Program-made: the position numbers and the translations under genes
Assembly (NCBI GenBank): GCA_963422685.1
Contig: OY730442.1
Coordinates: 2,356,001-2,420,000, forward strand
DNA: 64,000 bases
Direction: 5' to 3'
Source of the DNA: Spongiihabitans sp963422685
GTDB taxonomy: Bacteria; Pseudomonadota; Gammaproteobacteria; Arenicellales; Poriferihabitantaceae
The notes under the pieces: generated by a model
Told to the model about the DNA's origin: nothing
Seen by the model: only the letters and a program-made list of their open reading frames with translations
Databases searched by the model: none
In this document: positions 9,098-19,519 of the stretch, one piece after another
How the letters are laid out: each line of letters starts with the position of its first letter
Position numbering within the stretch: position 1 is the first letter of the stretch

Positions 9098-11416
9098 TTA
9101 GTTTTTCATTTTTCCGGAAAACCCGGAGCAGGGCGCAAAAACTTCGGGCTGCGTACCGCGAATAAAAGGCAGGTTTTGCCGTCGCGCACAACGAGTATTT
9201 GCGACCAGACCTGATTCAGGATCAATACGGGCAAAGACAATATCTTCATTGACCCGTTGGTGGAAAATTTCCAGGTCGATATTTGACATCACATTCTCCC
9301 ACACCCGCATCGCCCCGCCAGACCCGGAAAGACCGGTGGGACGATTGTCATCGCGGCCCACCCAAACCACCGTTAGCAGGTTGCCACTGTATCCGGCAAA
9401 CCAGCTATCCCGGAAGCGGTCGGTGGTGCCGGTTTTGCCGCGCAAACCCAAGTTTGAGCTAAAACTTCGGGACAGGCCAATCGCCGTACCCTGGAGAACT
9501 ACCTGCTGCAATGCGAAGTCGATTAGAAAGGCGCTGTTTCGGTCGATTGCCCGATGCGCCTTGCGCGGGAATTTGGCGATGGATTCTCCCCGGTTGTTTT
9601 GAATGCTGCGGATAGTGCGCAACGGCAGACGCAGGCCATTATTTGCCAGAGTCTGATACATCTGTGCAATTTCCAACGGCGTATGCCGGCTTGCCCCAAG
9701 CAATGTAGAAGGATAGTTTTCGATATTTCGCTCTATACCCAGGCGACGCATGGTTGCGATTACCGTGGCAACGCCGATGTCCAACCCTAATCGAACTGTG
9801 GGCACATTGTAGGAATGTGCCAGACTTTGATAAAGCGGCAATGGCCCGCGAAACTGTTTATCGTAATTTTGCGGTGACCACAGCTCGCCCCCTTTCGGCG
9901 TCAAAGTCAATGGGCTATCTTCCAGCAGGGTAGCCAGCGAATATTTTTTTGGCTGTTCCAGCGCGGCCAGATAAATGAATGGTTTTACCAGCGAACCGAT
10001 CGGGCGCTGCGCATCTATGGCGCGATTAAAACCCGAATAACCTTTGATGCGGTCGCCAACCAGCGCCAGTATTTCTCCCTGTTCAGGCTCAACCACAATG
10101 ACAGCGCCCTGGAGCGTTCCGGCGTTGAAACCCTTTTGGCGCTCAAGTTTGCCCAGGGTTTCGCTTAAGCCCCGCTGGGCGATTTGCTGAACGCTGGCAT
10201 CCAGCGAGGTATAAAGTTGAAGGCCGTTAGTTCGCAAGACCTCCTCGGAATAGTACTGGCGCAGCTGCCTGTGTAAATAGTCCAGATAAGCGGGAAAGTC
10301 ACTGCTTGATTCTGGTTGATGCGGAATAATGCCAAGGGGTGATGCTGACAGGGTGTCGGCAGTATGGGCGCTAATGGCTCCGACCTTTGCCAGCGTGTGC
10401 AATACCCGGTTTCGCCTTTTTAACGCACGTTCAGGATGCCTTCTGGGGTTGTAAAACGATGGCGCGGGAATCATTGAAATTAACAATGACGTTTCATGCA
10501 GCTTTAATTGATCAACCGGGCGTCCAAAATAATACTCGCTGGCCAATGCAAAACCATGCACAGCCCGGTTACCGGATTGACCAAGGAAAATTTCATTCAG
10601 ATACAGCTCCAGAATTTCAGCTTTGCTGAATCGAACTTCCATCATGATGGCCATTATTGCCTCCATTGCCTTGCGGGAGATGGTTCGTTTTGGGTTCAGA
10701 AACAGATTCTTGACCAATTGCTGGGTCAAAGTGCTGCCTCCTTGTATGGCCCTGCCGCCGCGGATATTTGTCCACAAGGCGCGCAGTATGGCTTTTGGGT
10801 CCACACCAAAATGTGACTGGAAATTTCGATCTTCCATAACCAGCAGCGCTTTGATCAATAGCTCGGGCATCTGGTGCAGTTTCAAAGCAATACGGTCCTG
10901 ATATGGTCCCAATTGCAAACTGCCAATCAAAAGCGGTTCGATAATAATATAATCAATGCCTCGGGTGGTGGCGTGGTCGGCAACCGATGCAATCGTGTTT
11001 CCCCGGAATGTGATGCGCACGGCCTGAGGTTTTTGTCGATCAATACCCGTATCAAAGCCTTGCAGGTGTAGGTCCACTGCACTGTCGGAAACCGCGAAAT
11101 CACCTGGATTCGAAATTTGTCGGACGCGGCGATAGCCATTGCCTTGCAACGTTTCTGCCAGCTTGATCGGTGAAAAAACCGCCCCCGGGTTTAACTGTAA
11201 AGGACGGGTATATACGTGTGCCGGCTGGGACTGGATGGCGCCGCTAAAGCGCTGGCGAATTTCCAGGTCGAGATACAGAAGAATGGTGAGTGTGGCAAAA
11301 ACCAGGCCGGCGCACAGGCGAGTTGAGATAAATAATAGAAACGTTCCGGTCGGGCCATGTTGAGGCGGATGCCGATCTTTGGCCGCCCTGTTTCTGCGAT
11401 ATTTTTTTCCGGACAA
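9098..11416 (-). CDS. mrcB: Penicillin-binding protein 1B (transglycosylase/transpeptidase)
   Basis: 772 residues. There is a short basic cytoplasmic tail, a single membrane anchor (about 26-48), a UB2H-like regulatory domain (about 65-155), a GT51 glycosyltransferase with catalytic Glu195 in VMEDRNFQSHFG and the GGSTLTQQLVKN motif, and a transpeptidase domain with Ser475-x-x-Lys478 (GSLVKPF), Ser535-Tyr-Asn537 (HSYN) and Lys661-Thr-Gly664 (GKTGTT). All catalytic residues are present. It polymerises and cross-links peptidoglycan on the periplasmic face of the inner membrane. The C-terminal extension after KTGT includes two cysteines near the end (NTRCARRQN, FAPCSGFSG), possibly forming a disulfide. 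The gene lies 26 bases after the DUF2007 gene. Confidence 0.93.
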   Translation of the reverse strand: MSGKKYRRNRAAKDRHPPQHGPTGTFLLFISTRLCAGLVFATLTILLYLDLEIRQRFSGAIQSQPAHVYTRPLQLNPGAVFSPIKLAETLQGNGYRRVRQISNPGDFAVSDSAVDLHLQGFDTGIDRQKPQAVRITFRGNTIASVADHATTRGIDYIIIEPLLIGSLQLGPYQDRIALKLHQMPELLIKALLVMEDRNFQSHFGVDPKAILRALWTNIRGGRAIQGGSTLTQQLVKNLFLNPKRTISRKAMEAIMAIMMEVRFSKAEILELYLNEIFLGQSGNRAVHGFALASEYYFGRPVDQLKLHETSLLISMIPAPSFYNPRRHPERALKRRNRVLHTLAKVGAISAHTADTLSASPLGIIPHQPESSSDFPAYLDYLHRQLRQYYSEEVLRTNGLQLYTSLDASVQQIAQRGLSETLGKLERQKGFNAGTLQGAVIVVEPEQGEILALVGDRIKGYSGFNRAIDAQRPIGSLVKPFIYLAALEQPKKYSLATLLEDSPLTLTPKGGELWSPQNYDKQFRGPLPLYQSLAHSYNVPTVRLGLDIGVATVIATMRRLGIERNIENYPSTLLGASRHTPLEIAQMYQTLANNGLRLPLRTIRSIQNNRGESIAKFPRKAHRAIDRNSAFLIDFALQQVVLQGTAIGLSRSFSSNLGLRGKTGTTDRFRDSWFAGYSGNLLTVVWVGRDDNRPTGLSGSGGAMRVWENVMSNIDLEIFHQRVNEDIVFARIDPESGLVANTRCARRQNLPFIRGTQPEVFAPCSGFSGKMKN

Positions 11417-11442
11417 TGGATTTTATAGACACCCTGAAGTAA

Positions 11443-11760
11443 TCAGTCAGCACTTGCAGGATTCAGGGCAGTGCAGCACTGCCAGCAAATTTCAAAGCTA
11501 CTCGGGTTTAATTCTCCGCATTGCTGGCAAAGCAGTGAGTCAACCGGATTCGGTCTGGCCGCAAAATCGCGAACAACCCGATTCGCCCGGTGTAAATCCG
11601 AATCGCTCTTTATCCAGATCTCGGGATAAATAACCGGAAGATCACCCAAACCGCCCTGGGCATTGTGATGAAACAGCTCGGCTGCAATGCCCGCCTGCTT
11701 TAACTGATCAATCATAAGTTGACCGTCAATCAGCGACTCAGCGATATAAAGTCTTTGCAC
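11443..11760 (-). CDS. DUF2007 domain protein with C-terminal zinc-ribbon-like motif
   Basis: 105 residues. The N-terminal part (MQRLYIAESLIDGQLMIDQL, then PEIWIKSDSDL) fits the DUF2007 signal-transducing-like fold. The last third carries two CxxC pairs (LLCQQCGEL and ICWQCC) that could bind zinc. Function is not established for this family. It sits between the AI-2E exporter gene and mrcB on the same strand with gaps of 50 and 26 bases, so the three may share a transcript. Confidence 0.8.
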   Translation of the reverse strand: MQRLYIAESLIDGQLMIDQLKQAGIAAELFHHNAQGGLGDLPVIYPEIWIKSDSDLHRANRVVRDFAARPNPVDSLLCQQCGELNPSSFEICWQCCTALNPASAD

Positions 11761-11810
11761 CTGGACGACCGGGCAGCGAAATGGCGGGCAGAATCAGACA
11801 AGCACCCCGG

Positions 11811-12875
11811 TCAGGCGGCAATTTCCTCCCCGGGCGACCCGGGCCAGGCGAGGATTATTGCCTGTACCAATGTGGCTAATGGTATGGCGAAAAACACGCC
11901 CCAAATTCCCCAAAGCCCTCCAAAGAACAATACCGCAGCGATGATCGCGACCGGATGAATATTGACTACTTCTGAAAACAATAATGGTACAAGCAGATTT
12001 CCATCCAGAGCCTGAATAACCAGGTAGGCAATCACCAATGTCATCAAATTACCCGTCCAGCCCCATTGAAACCAGCCGATGATGACTACCGGCACGGTCA
12101 CCACGGCCGCGCCCACATAGGGTATTAATACCGAGATGCCAACCAGAACCGACAACAGCATGGAATACTGTAGATCAAGGTATGAAAAGGTTATAAATGT
12201 CACGAACCAAACCACCAGTATCTCCCAGAACTTACCCCGGATGTAGTTTCCTATCTGTAAATCCACGTCTCCCCACACACGCACGGCCAGTTCGTTTTCT
12301 TTCGGTAGAAACTTTTTAATCCAATTCAGAATAATTTCTTTGTCTTTCAGGAAAAAGAAAATCAGCAGCGGCAATAACACAACATAAATCATCACAGTGA
12401 TCACGCTGGCTGCACTGGAGATTGAACTGGTGAGCAGGTCCTGTCCCAAGTCTGCAAGCTGGGTGCGTAATCCGGTGATAATTTCCTGAACCTGGGCGAT
12501 AGAAAACAGTTCCGGGTAGTGTTCCGGCAGGGTCATTAATGCGGCTTGACCTTTGGTCAACATGCTCGGGATTTGTTGTACAACCTCGGTAAGCTGGTTG
12601 TATAAAACCGGCAATAATCCAAACAATATGCTGGTCAGGAATATCAGAAATGCGAAAAAAACAATCCACACTGAAACGATTCGCGGCACTTTGGCCAGGG
12701 TCATTCGGCCGATCAGGCCTTCCAGCAAATAGGCAATAACGATTCCGGCGAGAACCGGTGCCAGCATATTGCCGACCAAAGAAATGATCAACAATGTACC
12801 AACAAGAATCAATGTCAGATACACCACCTGGGGGTTTGAAAGACTTTCTTTAAACCAGCTTATGATTCTATCCAT
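11811..12875 (-). CDS. AI-2E family transporter (PerM-like integral membrane protein)
   Basis: 354 residues with about seven to eight hydrophobic spans: an N-terminal pair (about 17-50), a hairpin near 65-85, a long amphipathic periplasmic stretch, then clustered helices from about 150 to the end. The family pattern is visible in DKEIILNWIKKFLPKENE and in the C-terminal NIHPVAIIAAVLFFGGLWGI. Some members export AI-2 or act as Na+/H+ exchangers and others are uncharacterised, so the substrate cannot be assigned. It is preceded by osmC with 37 bases between. Confidence 0.88.
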   Translation of the reverse strand: MDRIISWFKESLSNPQVVYLTLILVGTLLIISLVGNMLAPVLAGIVIAYLLEGLIGRMTLAKVPRIVSVWIVFFAFLIFLTSILFGLLPVLYNQLTEVVQQIPSMLTKGQAALMTLPEHYPELFSIAQVQEIITGLRTQLADLGQDLLTSSISSAASVITVMIYVVLLPLLIFFFLKDKEIILNWIKKFLPKENELAVRVWGDVDLQIGNYIRGKFWEILVVWFVTFITFSYLDLQYSMLLSVLVGISVLIPYVGAAVVTVPVVIIGWFQWGWTGNLMTLVIAYLVIQALDGNLLVPLLFSEVVNIHPVAIIAAVLFFGGLWGIWGVFFAIPLATLVQAIILAWPGSPGEEIAA

Positions 12876-12912
12876 AAATTATATATATCAGTTTTGCGAT
12901 CAAACCACTACT

Positions 12913-13329
12913 TTAAACCTGGATGATTTCCACACCAAAAGACATGGCCGCGGTCTTCTCCAGCATCCTGGTTACCGAACAATATTTATCCATTGACAGC
13001 GATATGGCGCGTTGTACTTTTTTCTGGTCAAGCTGTTGGCCGGAAATTCGATAGAGCAAATGAATCCGGGTGAACACAGCGGGCAGGGTGTCAGCGCGGT
13101 TCGCCGTTATTTCAATTTCGCAATGACTGGCATGCTGACGGGATTTTTTCAGAATCGACATCACGTCGATAGCGCTGCAGCCACCCAGCCCCGCCAGCAC
13201 GACTTCCATTGGACGGGCTCCGAGGTTTTGCCCGCCGACTTCGGCGGAGCCATCCATTTCGATCCTGTGTCCGGCTTCTGTTTCGGCGATAAAATTAACT
13301 CCGCTGCGCTGCTTGACCTGTATCTTCAT
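12913..13329 (-). CDS. OsmC family protein (YhfA-like)
   Basis: About 138 residues from the ATG at 13329. A TTG four codons further upstream would overlap trpC, but the family begins at MKIQVKQRSG. OsmC signatures: ARPMEVVLAGLGGCSAIDV with the first redox cysteine, and DKYCSVTRMLEK with the second. OsmC/Ohr relatives reduce organic peroxides through this cysteine pair; the YhfA branch has no proven substrate. It directly follows trpC, as in several Gammaproteobacteria where an osmC-like gene lies in the trpGDC neighbourhood. Confidence 0.88.
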   Translation of the reverse strand: MKIQVKQRSGVNFIAETEAGHRIEMDGSAEVGGQNLGARPMEVVLAGLGGCSAIDVMSILKKSRQHASHCEIEITANRADTLPAVFTRIHLLYRISGQQLDQKKVQRAISLSMDKYCSVTRMLEKTAAMSFGVEIIQV

Positions 13330-13337
13330 GGCTGATT

Positions 13338-14126
13338 TCAAGAAAACAATTGACGTAGTTTTGCCCCGGGGTGCTCCGCTCGCATCAACACTTCCCCAAC
13401 CAAAAAGGCATTAACCTGGTGACTTCGCACCCGCACCACATCCCCGGCGGTGTGGATACCGCTTTCGGTTACCACAATTCTGTCCTCAGGAATCTGTTTC
13501 ACCAGGTTGATTGTGGTATTCAAAGAGGTCTCAAATGTATGCAGATTGCGATTGTTTATGCCAATCAGTCTACAGGGCAAATTAAGTGCACGGTCCAAGT
13601 CATGCTGGCAGTGAACCTCAACCAGAACATCCAATTGTAAATCGCTGGCCAATTCAGCCAGTTGCCGCAATGTGACATCATCCAGTGCCGCGACGATTAA
13701 TAAAATCGCATCGGCGCCAATTACTCTGGATTCATAAACCTGATAGGGGCCAATCATAAAATCCTTGCGCAGCACGGGCAGACTGCACACCGACCGTACT
13801 TGATTGATATGATCATCGTGACCCAGAAAATACGGCTCATCGGTCAGTACGGACAAGCAGGTGGCGCCGTTGGAAGAATAGCTCCTGGCAATTTCGGCCG
13901 GATCAAAACTTTTCCGCAGAACCCCTTTACTTGGCGATGCTTTTTTTATCTCGCTGATAACGGCCGGTTTCCCCATGCGTATGGTTCTTTCTATCGCATC
14001 AATAAACCCCCGAATAGGCACAGCAGACTCGCATCGACTGCGCATTTGCGCCAGCGGCATTCGCTTGGTGCGCTGGCTAACTTCTGCTGCTTTGGCCGCC
14101 AGGATTCGGTTCAGTATGTCAGACAT
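13338..14126 (-). CDS. trpC: Indole-3-glycerol phosphate synthase
   Basis: 262 residues, a stand-alone TIM-barrel IGPS. Key segments: AVISEIKKASPSKG (substrate Lys and Ser), CLSVLTDEPYFLG, VLRKDFMIGPYQV (catalytic Lys), LIGINNRNLHTFE and VVTESGIHTAGDV. It catalyses ring closure of CdRP to indoleglycerol phosphate in tryptophan synthesis. trpD would normally lie directly upstream on this strand, but here there is 237 bp of non-coding sequence and then the CRISPR array. The upstream gap has a TTGACA-like hexamer near 14230, a possible new promoter, but its -10 is weak. Confidence 0.95.
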   Translation of the reverse strand: MSDILNRILAAKAAEVSQRTKRMPLAQMRSRCESAVPIRGFIDAIERTIRMGKPAVISEIKKASPSKGVLRKSFDPAEIARSYSSNGATCLSVLTDEPYFLGHDDHINQVRSVCSLPVLRKDFMIGPYQVYESRVIGADAILLIVAALDDVTLRQLAELASDLQLDVLVEVHCQHDLDRALNLPCRLIGINNRNLHTFETSLNTTINLVKQIPEDRIVVTESGIHTAGDVVRVRSHQVNAFLVGEVLMRAEHPGAKLRQLFS

Positions 14127-17100
14127 TTGGGTCGCGATTAAACCACAACCAGCTTGCTATCAGCAAACCAATGGTTACAGCAACTCGGGGTCTATTCGGC
14201 GGTCAAATTTCTATCGCGATTGCCATGTCAATTCCCGCTTCGCAATAGTGTGGATTGGATGTTGGGCTGCCCCGGATTAAGTAGATTTATCCAGAGGAGT
14301 ATGATGAGAAAAAGCAGGCTGAGTTAGTGATGCAACCGAGATAATCGACAGCATCGTCGCCCTGTTTCAATCCACGCGCCCCTGAAGGGCGCGACGGCGA
14401 AGTTCGGCAATCAGACTGTGCGGGTACCCGTTTCAATCCACGCGCCCCTGAAGGGCGCGACGCATCATATCAATGACGCGAGAGCCCTTGGTATTGTTTC
14501 AATCCACGCGCCCCTGAAGGGCGCGACCTCCAGTAATTCTACTGTTTCCGAGCTTGAGCGTGTTTCAATCCACGTGCCCCTGAAGGGCGCGACTGTTTCT
14601 GGACAAGCGCTGAAGCGATTTATGGCTATGTTTCAATCCACGCGCCCCTGAAGGGCGCGACCAAAGAAACCAAGTTCCAAATGGCCTTGTTTGAAGTTTC
14701 AATCCACGCGCCCCTGAAGGGCGCGACTTAATCGCAGGATAGATCCGTACACAGTACTGGGTTTCAATCCACGCGCCCCTGAAGGGCGCGACATCGCAAC
14801 GACCGCCGCCGGCGCATCAGCAGACATCGTTTCAATCCACGCGCCCCTGAAGGGCGCGACAAAAATAAACCTTTCAAGAATTCTACAAGAACAGGTTTCA
14901 ATCCACGCGCCCCTGAAGGGCGCGACGGCTGGCTGTAGCAAACATTAATATAGCCACCAGTGTTTCAATCCACGCGCCCCTGAAGGGCGCGACGGCTCAA
15001 CGATGAAGTTAAAATCTCCTTGAATCTGTTTCAATCCACGCGCCCCTGAAGGGCGCGACTCAACGCAACAGTCGCGAGATCTCGTAATTTGTCTGTTTCA
15101 ATCCACGCGCCCCTGAAGGGCGCGACGCGTATTTTTGGATCAGTCCAGCCGTATCGATTTCGTTTCAATCCACGCGCCCCTGAAGGGCGCGACGTTCGAA
15201 AAGGCACCGGTTGCGTTGAGCACACGAGTTTCAATCCACGCGCCCCTGAAGGGCGCGACCGAGATTGAGGCCGACTTACTACGGCAGCAAGAGCGGTTTC
15301 AATCCACGCGCCCCTGAAGGGCGCGACTGCATCATATCGATGACGCGGGAGCCCTTGACATTGTTTCAATCCACGCGCCCCTGAAGGGCGCGACCAATTA
15401 TGCTGTCAAGCCAATTACGCCTGGATGTGTTTCAATCCACGCGCCCCTGAAGGGCGCGACCTACACAGCAACGCCGGCTACCTACCCATCCGTAGTTTCA
15501 ATCCACGCGCCCCTGAAGGGCGCGACTTCCCGAGCAGCGGGTCAATGCTCACGACCCGAGTGTTTCAATCCACGCGCCCCTGAAGGGCGCGACAGCTTGT
15601 TGCATCAGCAGACAATCGATTGTCAATGTTTCAATCCACGCGCCCCTGAAGGGCGCGACTTTTTTTTAGCTAGTTTAGGAATCACTGGATACCGTTTCAA
15701 TCCACGCGCCCCTGAAGGGCGCGACTGCCAGATAATGTACCATTCATTGCCACACTGCTAGTTTCAATCCACGCGCCCCTGAAGGGCGCGACGATATACC
15801 GCTCGCCCTGTCTGCCGTTTTGGTCGATGTTTCAATCCACGCGCCCCTGAAGGGCGCGACGACAATCAATCAGTTATATGATTAAATACGTCCAGGTTTC
15901 AATCCACGCGCCCCTGAAGGGCGCGACTTCTCAAGGCGGCACTGACGCCGCGAATCTTGGTGTTTCAATCCACGCGCCCCTGAAGGGCGCGACGGCTGTG
16001 ATGTTAGCCTTTGCGCAATCCATCGCCGTTTCAATCCACGCGCCCCTGAAGGGCGCGACTTGGTGTTTTGGCCAGTCGTCTTCCTGCAAACTGGTTTCAA
16101 TCCACGCGCCCCTGAAGGGCGCGACCAAATTATCCGTACTTTGACTCAAGAGGTCCGGTGTTTCAATCCACGCGCCCCTGAAGGGCGCGACATCCGATTC
16201 TGTCGGGCAATATCATGAGTAGTCTGGTTTCAATCCACGCGCCCCTGAAGGGCGCGACAAGCAGTACAACGACAAGCAAGCTCGGCGAAAGTGTTTCAAT
16301 CCACGCGCCCCTGAAGGGCGCGACTGGCCAAGCGGACCAAGCCGATTGGTGAAAGTGCGTTTCAATCCACGCGCCCCTGAAGGGCGCGACCTGTCTGGAC
16401 GGTCTGCTTCTTCAACCGCATCCTCGTTTCAATCCACGCGCCCCTGAAGGGCGCGACCGCCATTTTTTTAACTCTTGTTGCGTCTATAGTTAGTTTCAAT
16501 CCACGCGCCCCTGAAGGGCGCGACGGCCACAGTGCCGCAGTGATTACCCTCCTCATCGCGTTTCAATCCACGCGCCCCTGAAGGGCGCGACGGACTGGTA
16601 TCAATACAATCGACTTGACCCCATGGGTTTCAATCCACGCGCCCCTGAAGGGCGCGACTTGGGCGACGATAGCAGTCCATTGACGTAATATTGGTTTCAA
16701 TCCACGCGCCCCTGAAGGGCGCGACGAGCCCCAATTAATGCTCCAACCGACATCAGGATGTTTCAATCCACGCGCCCCTGAAGGGCGCGACCAACCATCA
16801 ACCAATTCGTCAAATCAACCAACGAGTTTCAATCCACGCGCCCCTGAAGGGCGCGACCAACCATCAACCAATTCGTCAAATCAACCAACGAGTTTCAATC
16901 CACGCGCCCCTGAAGGGCGCGACTTAAATCAACCAGGGGGCGCTTGACTAAAGAGCAGTTTCAATCCACGCGCCCCTGAAGGGCGCGACATGCGCATATG
17001 TCGATCAGACGTATCGATATGATGTTTCAATCCACGCGCCCCTGAAGGGCGCGACAACCTGCGCGTCACATCAGACGCGCAGGCAAAAAGTTTCAATCCA

Positions 17101-19519
17101 CGCGCCCCTGAAGGGCGCGACAGGTATACCCTCAAATCTTGCTTTTAGATCAGCGGTTTCAATCCACGCGCCCCTGAAGGGCGCGACATCTATGACACTG
17201 TCGATGAGAGCATCGACTACGAGTTTCAATCCACGCGCCCCTGAAGGGCGCGACTACAGAAGGACAGAAGATACAGATACTTGGTCGTGTTTCAATCCAC
17301 GCGCCCCTGAAGGGCGCGACCTCTTTTAATATTACAAAGTGTTAATGTTGTAATAGTTTCAATCCACGCGCCCCTGAAGGGCGCGACGTCGTAGCCGGGT
17401 GAACATCAAATTCTTCCGACATGGTTTCAATCCACGCGCCCCTGAAGGGCGCGACCCCTAACCTCCGGCGTGTCGTTGATTGACAGGATGTTTCAATCCA
17501 CGCGCCCCTGAAGGGCGCGACGCCGCATCTGCAACTTTCCTGATAGCAACAGTATCGTTTCAATCCACGCGCCCCTGAAGGGCGCGACCATACATATCAA
17601 GCTCCTTGCCAACATCTTTAGTCAGTTTCAATCCACGCGCCCCTGAAGGGCGCGACGAAATAACACCGTGATGGGGAACATAATATTCGGGTTTCAATCC
17701 ACGCGCCCCTGAAGGGCGCGACCCCTAATTATCAATCTAAATGAGCATAAAATCATGTTTCAATCCACGCGCCCCTGAAGGGCGCGACATAAGTTATATA
17801 TCTTTTTCAATCCATTATGAGAGTTTCAATCCACGCGCCCCTGAAGGGCGCGACGTTGGTCGACCTTGTCTGTTTTTGGACTTCTGCTGTTTCAATCCAC
17901 GCGCCCCTGAAGGGCGCGACCGGCGGACGGCAGTACACCCTTACGCCACAGGATGTTGTGTTTCAATCCACGCGCCCCTGAAGGGCGCGACTCATCAAGT
18001 GGTAGGTACAACCCGCTAAGATTCGAGTTTCAATCCACGCGCCCCTGAAGGGCGCGACGCAAGTAAGTTGTTTCGTTTGGTGTTGAATATCATGTTTCAA
18101 TCCACGCGCCCCTGAAGGGCGCGACGTTAATTGCTTGACAGTGCAAGCATGTTTACGTTGTTTCAATCCACGCGCCCCTGAAGGGCGCGACAAAGTAAAA
18201 ATAATCGAAGTGGTGATAAAATCATGTTTCAATCCACGCGCCCCTGAAGGGCGCGACGATTTTATGCGACGATGAGCGACGATTGAACATCGTTTCAATC
18301 CACGCGCCCCTGAAGGGCGCGACTGATGATAAGTGTTCTGATCGTGACTTTCTCGAAGTTTCAATCCACGCGCCCCTGAAGGGCGCGACCTGTTTCGACT
18401 GGGAAAACTTTATTGTATTAAGCGTTTCAATCCACGCGCCCCTGAAGGGCGCGACCGGCAGATTCCTATCATCAGCCGCTAAGACAGTCTGTTTCAATCC
18501 ACGCGCCCCTGAAGGGCGCGACACGAAGACAATGTTCCGACTCACATGACATACCAGTTTCAATCCACGCGCCCCTGAAGGGCGCGACACGGTAAAAAAA
18601 GGCGAAGCAGAAGCTTTCAGCGGTTTCAATCCACGCGCCCCTGAAGGGCGCGACTCCTTACATTCGAATCGAATAAGGTTGTTGTCCAGTTTCAATCCAC
18701 GCGCCCCTGAAGGGCGCGACGCAGGCTCTGCTGTGGTGGACGCATCAATGCGCTGGTTTCAATCCACGCGCCCCTGAAGGGCGCGACCATTAAAAGCCGT
18801 GCTGTGCGTATCAGAATAATCGTTTCAATCCACGCGCCCCTGAAGGGCGCGACAACATTTTTATGCTTAGTCGTATACGCATACCAGTGTTTCAATCCAC
18901 GCGCCCCTGAAGGGCGCGACCGGCCAAGGTCGGGGAGCCCGTAGCCGTAGCGGATGTTTCAATCCACGCGCCCCTGAAGGGCGCGACATCTTGTTGGTGC
19001 TTGTCAACTCTTTTAATATTACGTTTCAATCCACGCGCCCCTGAAGGGCGCGACGTCTATCATCTATAGAGTCGCACGCAAGATTGCTGTTTCAATCCAC
19101 GCGCCCCTGAAGGGCGCGACACAAGGTTCGGGAACCGCTAACATACTGGTTTTGGTTTCAATCCACGCGCCCCTGAAGGGCGCGACTTAACGCATGTTTG
19201 ACTAATATGGAGCGAGTGTAAGTTTCAATCCACGCGCCCCTGAAGGGCGCGACAACCCGAAAAGGGTTATGAAAGCAACGACAGTCAGTTTCAATCCACG
19301 CGCCCCTGAAGGGCGCGACGTGTGTTAGGTTTCCGCCTGTCTGTATTTTTGAAGTTTCAATCCACGCGCCCCTGAAGGGCGCGACTAGTGCATGTTTTAC
19401 AATAGCGGCGCGGGTAGAAGTTTCAATCCACGCGCCCCTGAAGGGCGCGACCTGCGGTAAGCGGGTCCATCAATATTGACCGTGAACGTTTCAATCCACG
19501 CGCCCCTGAAGGGCGCGAC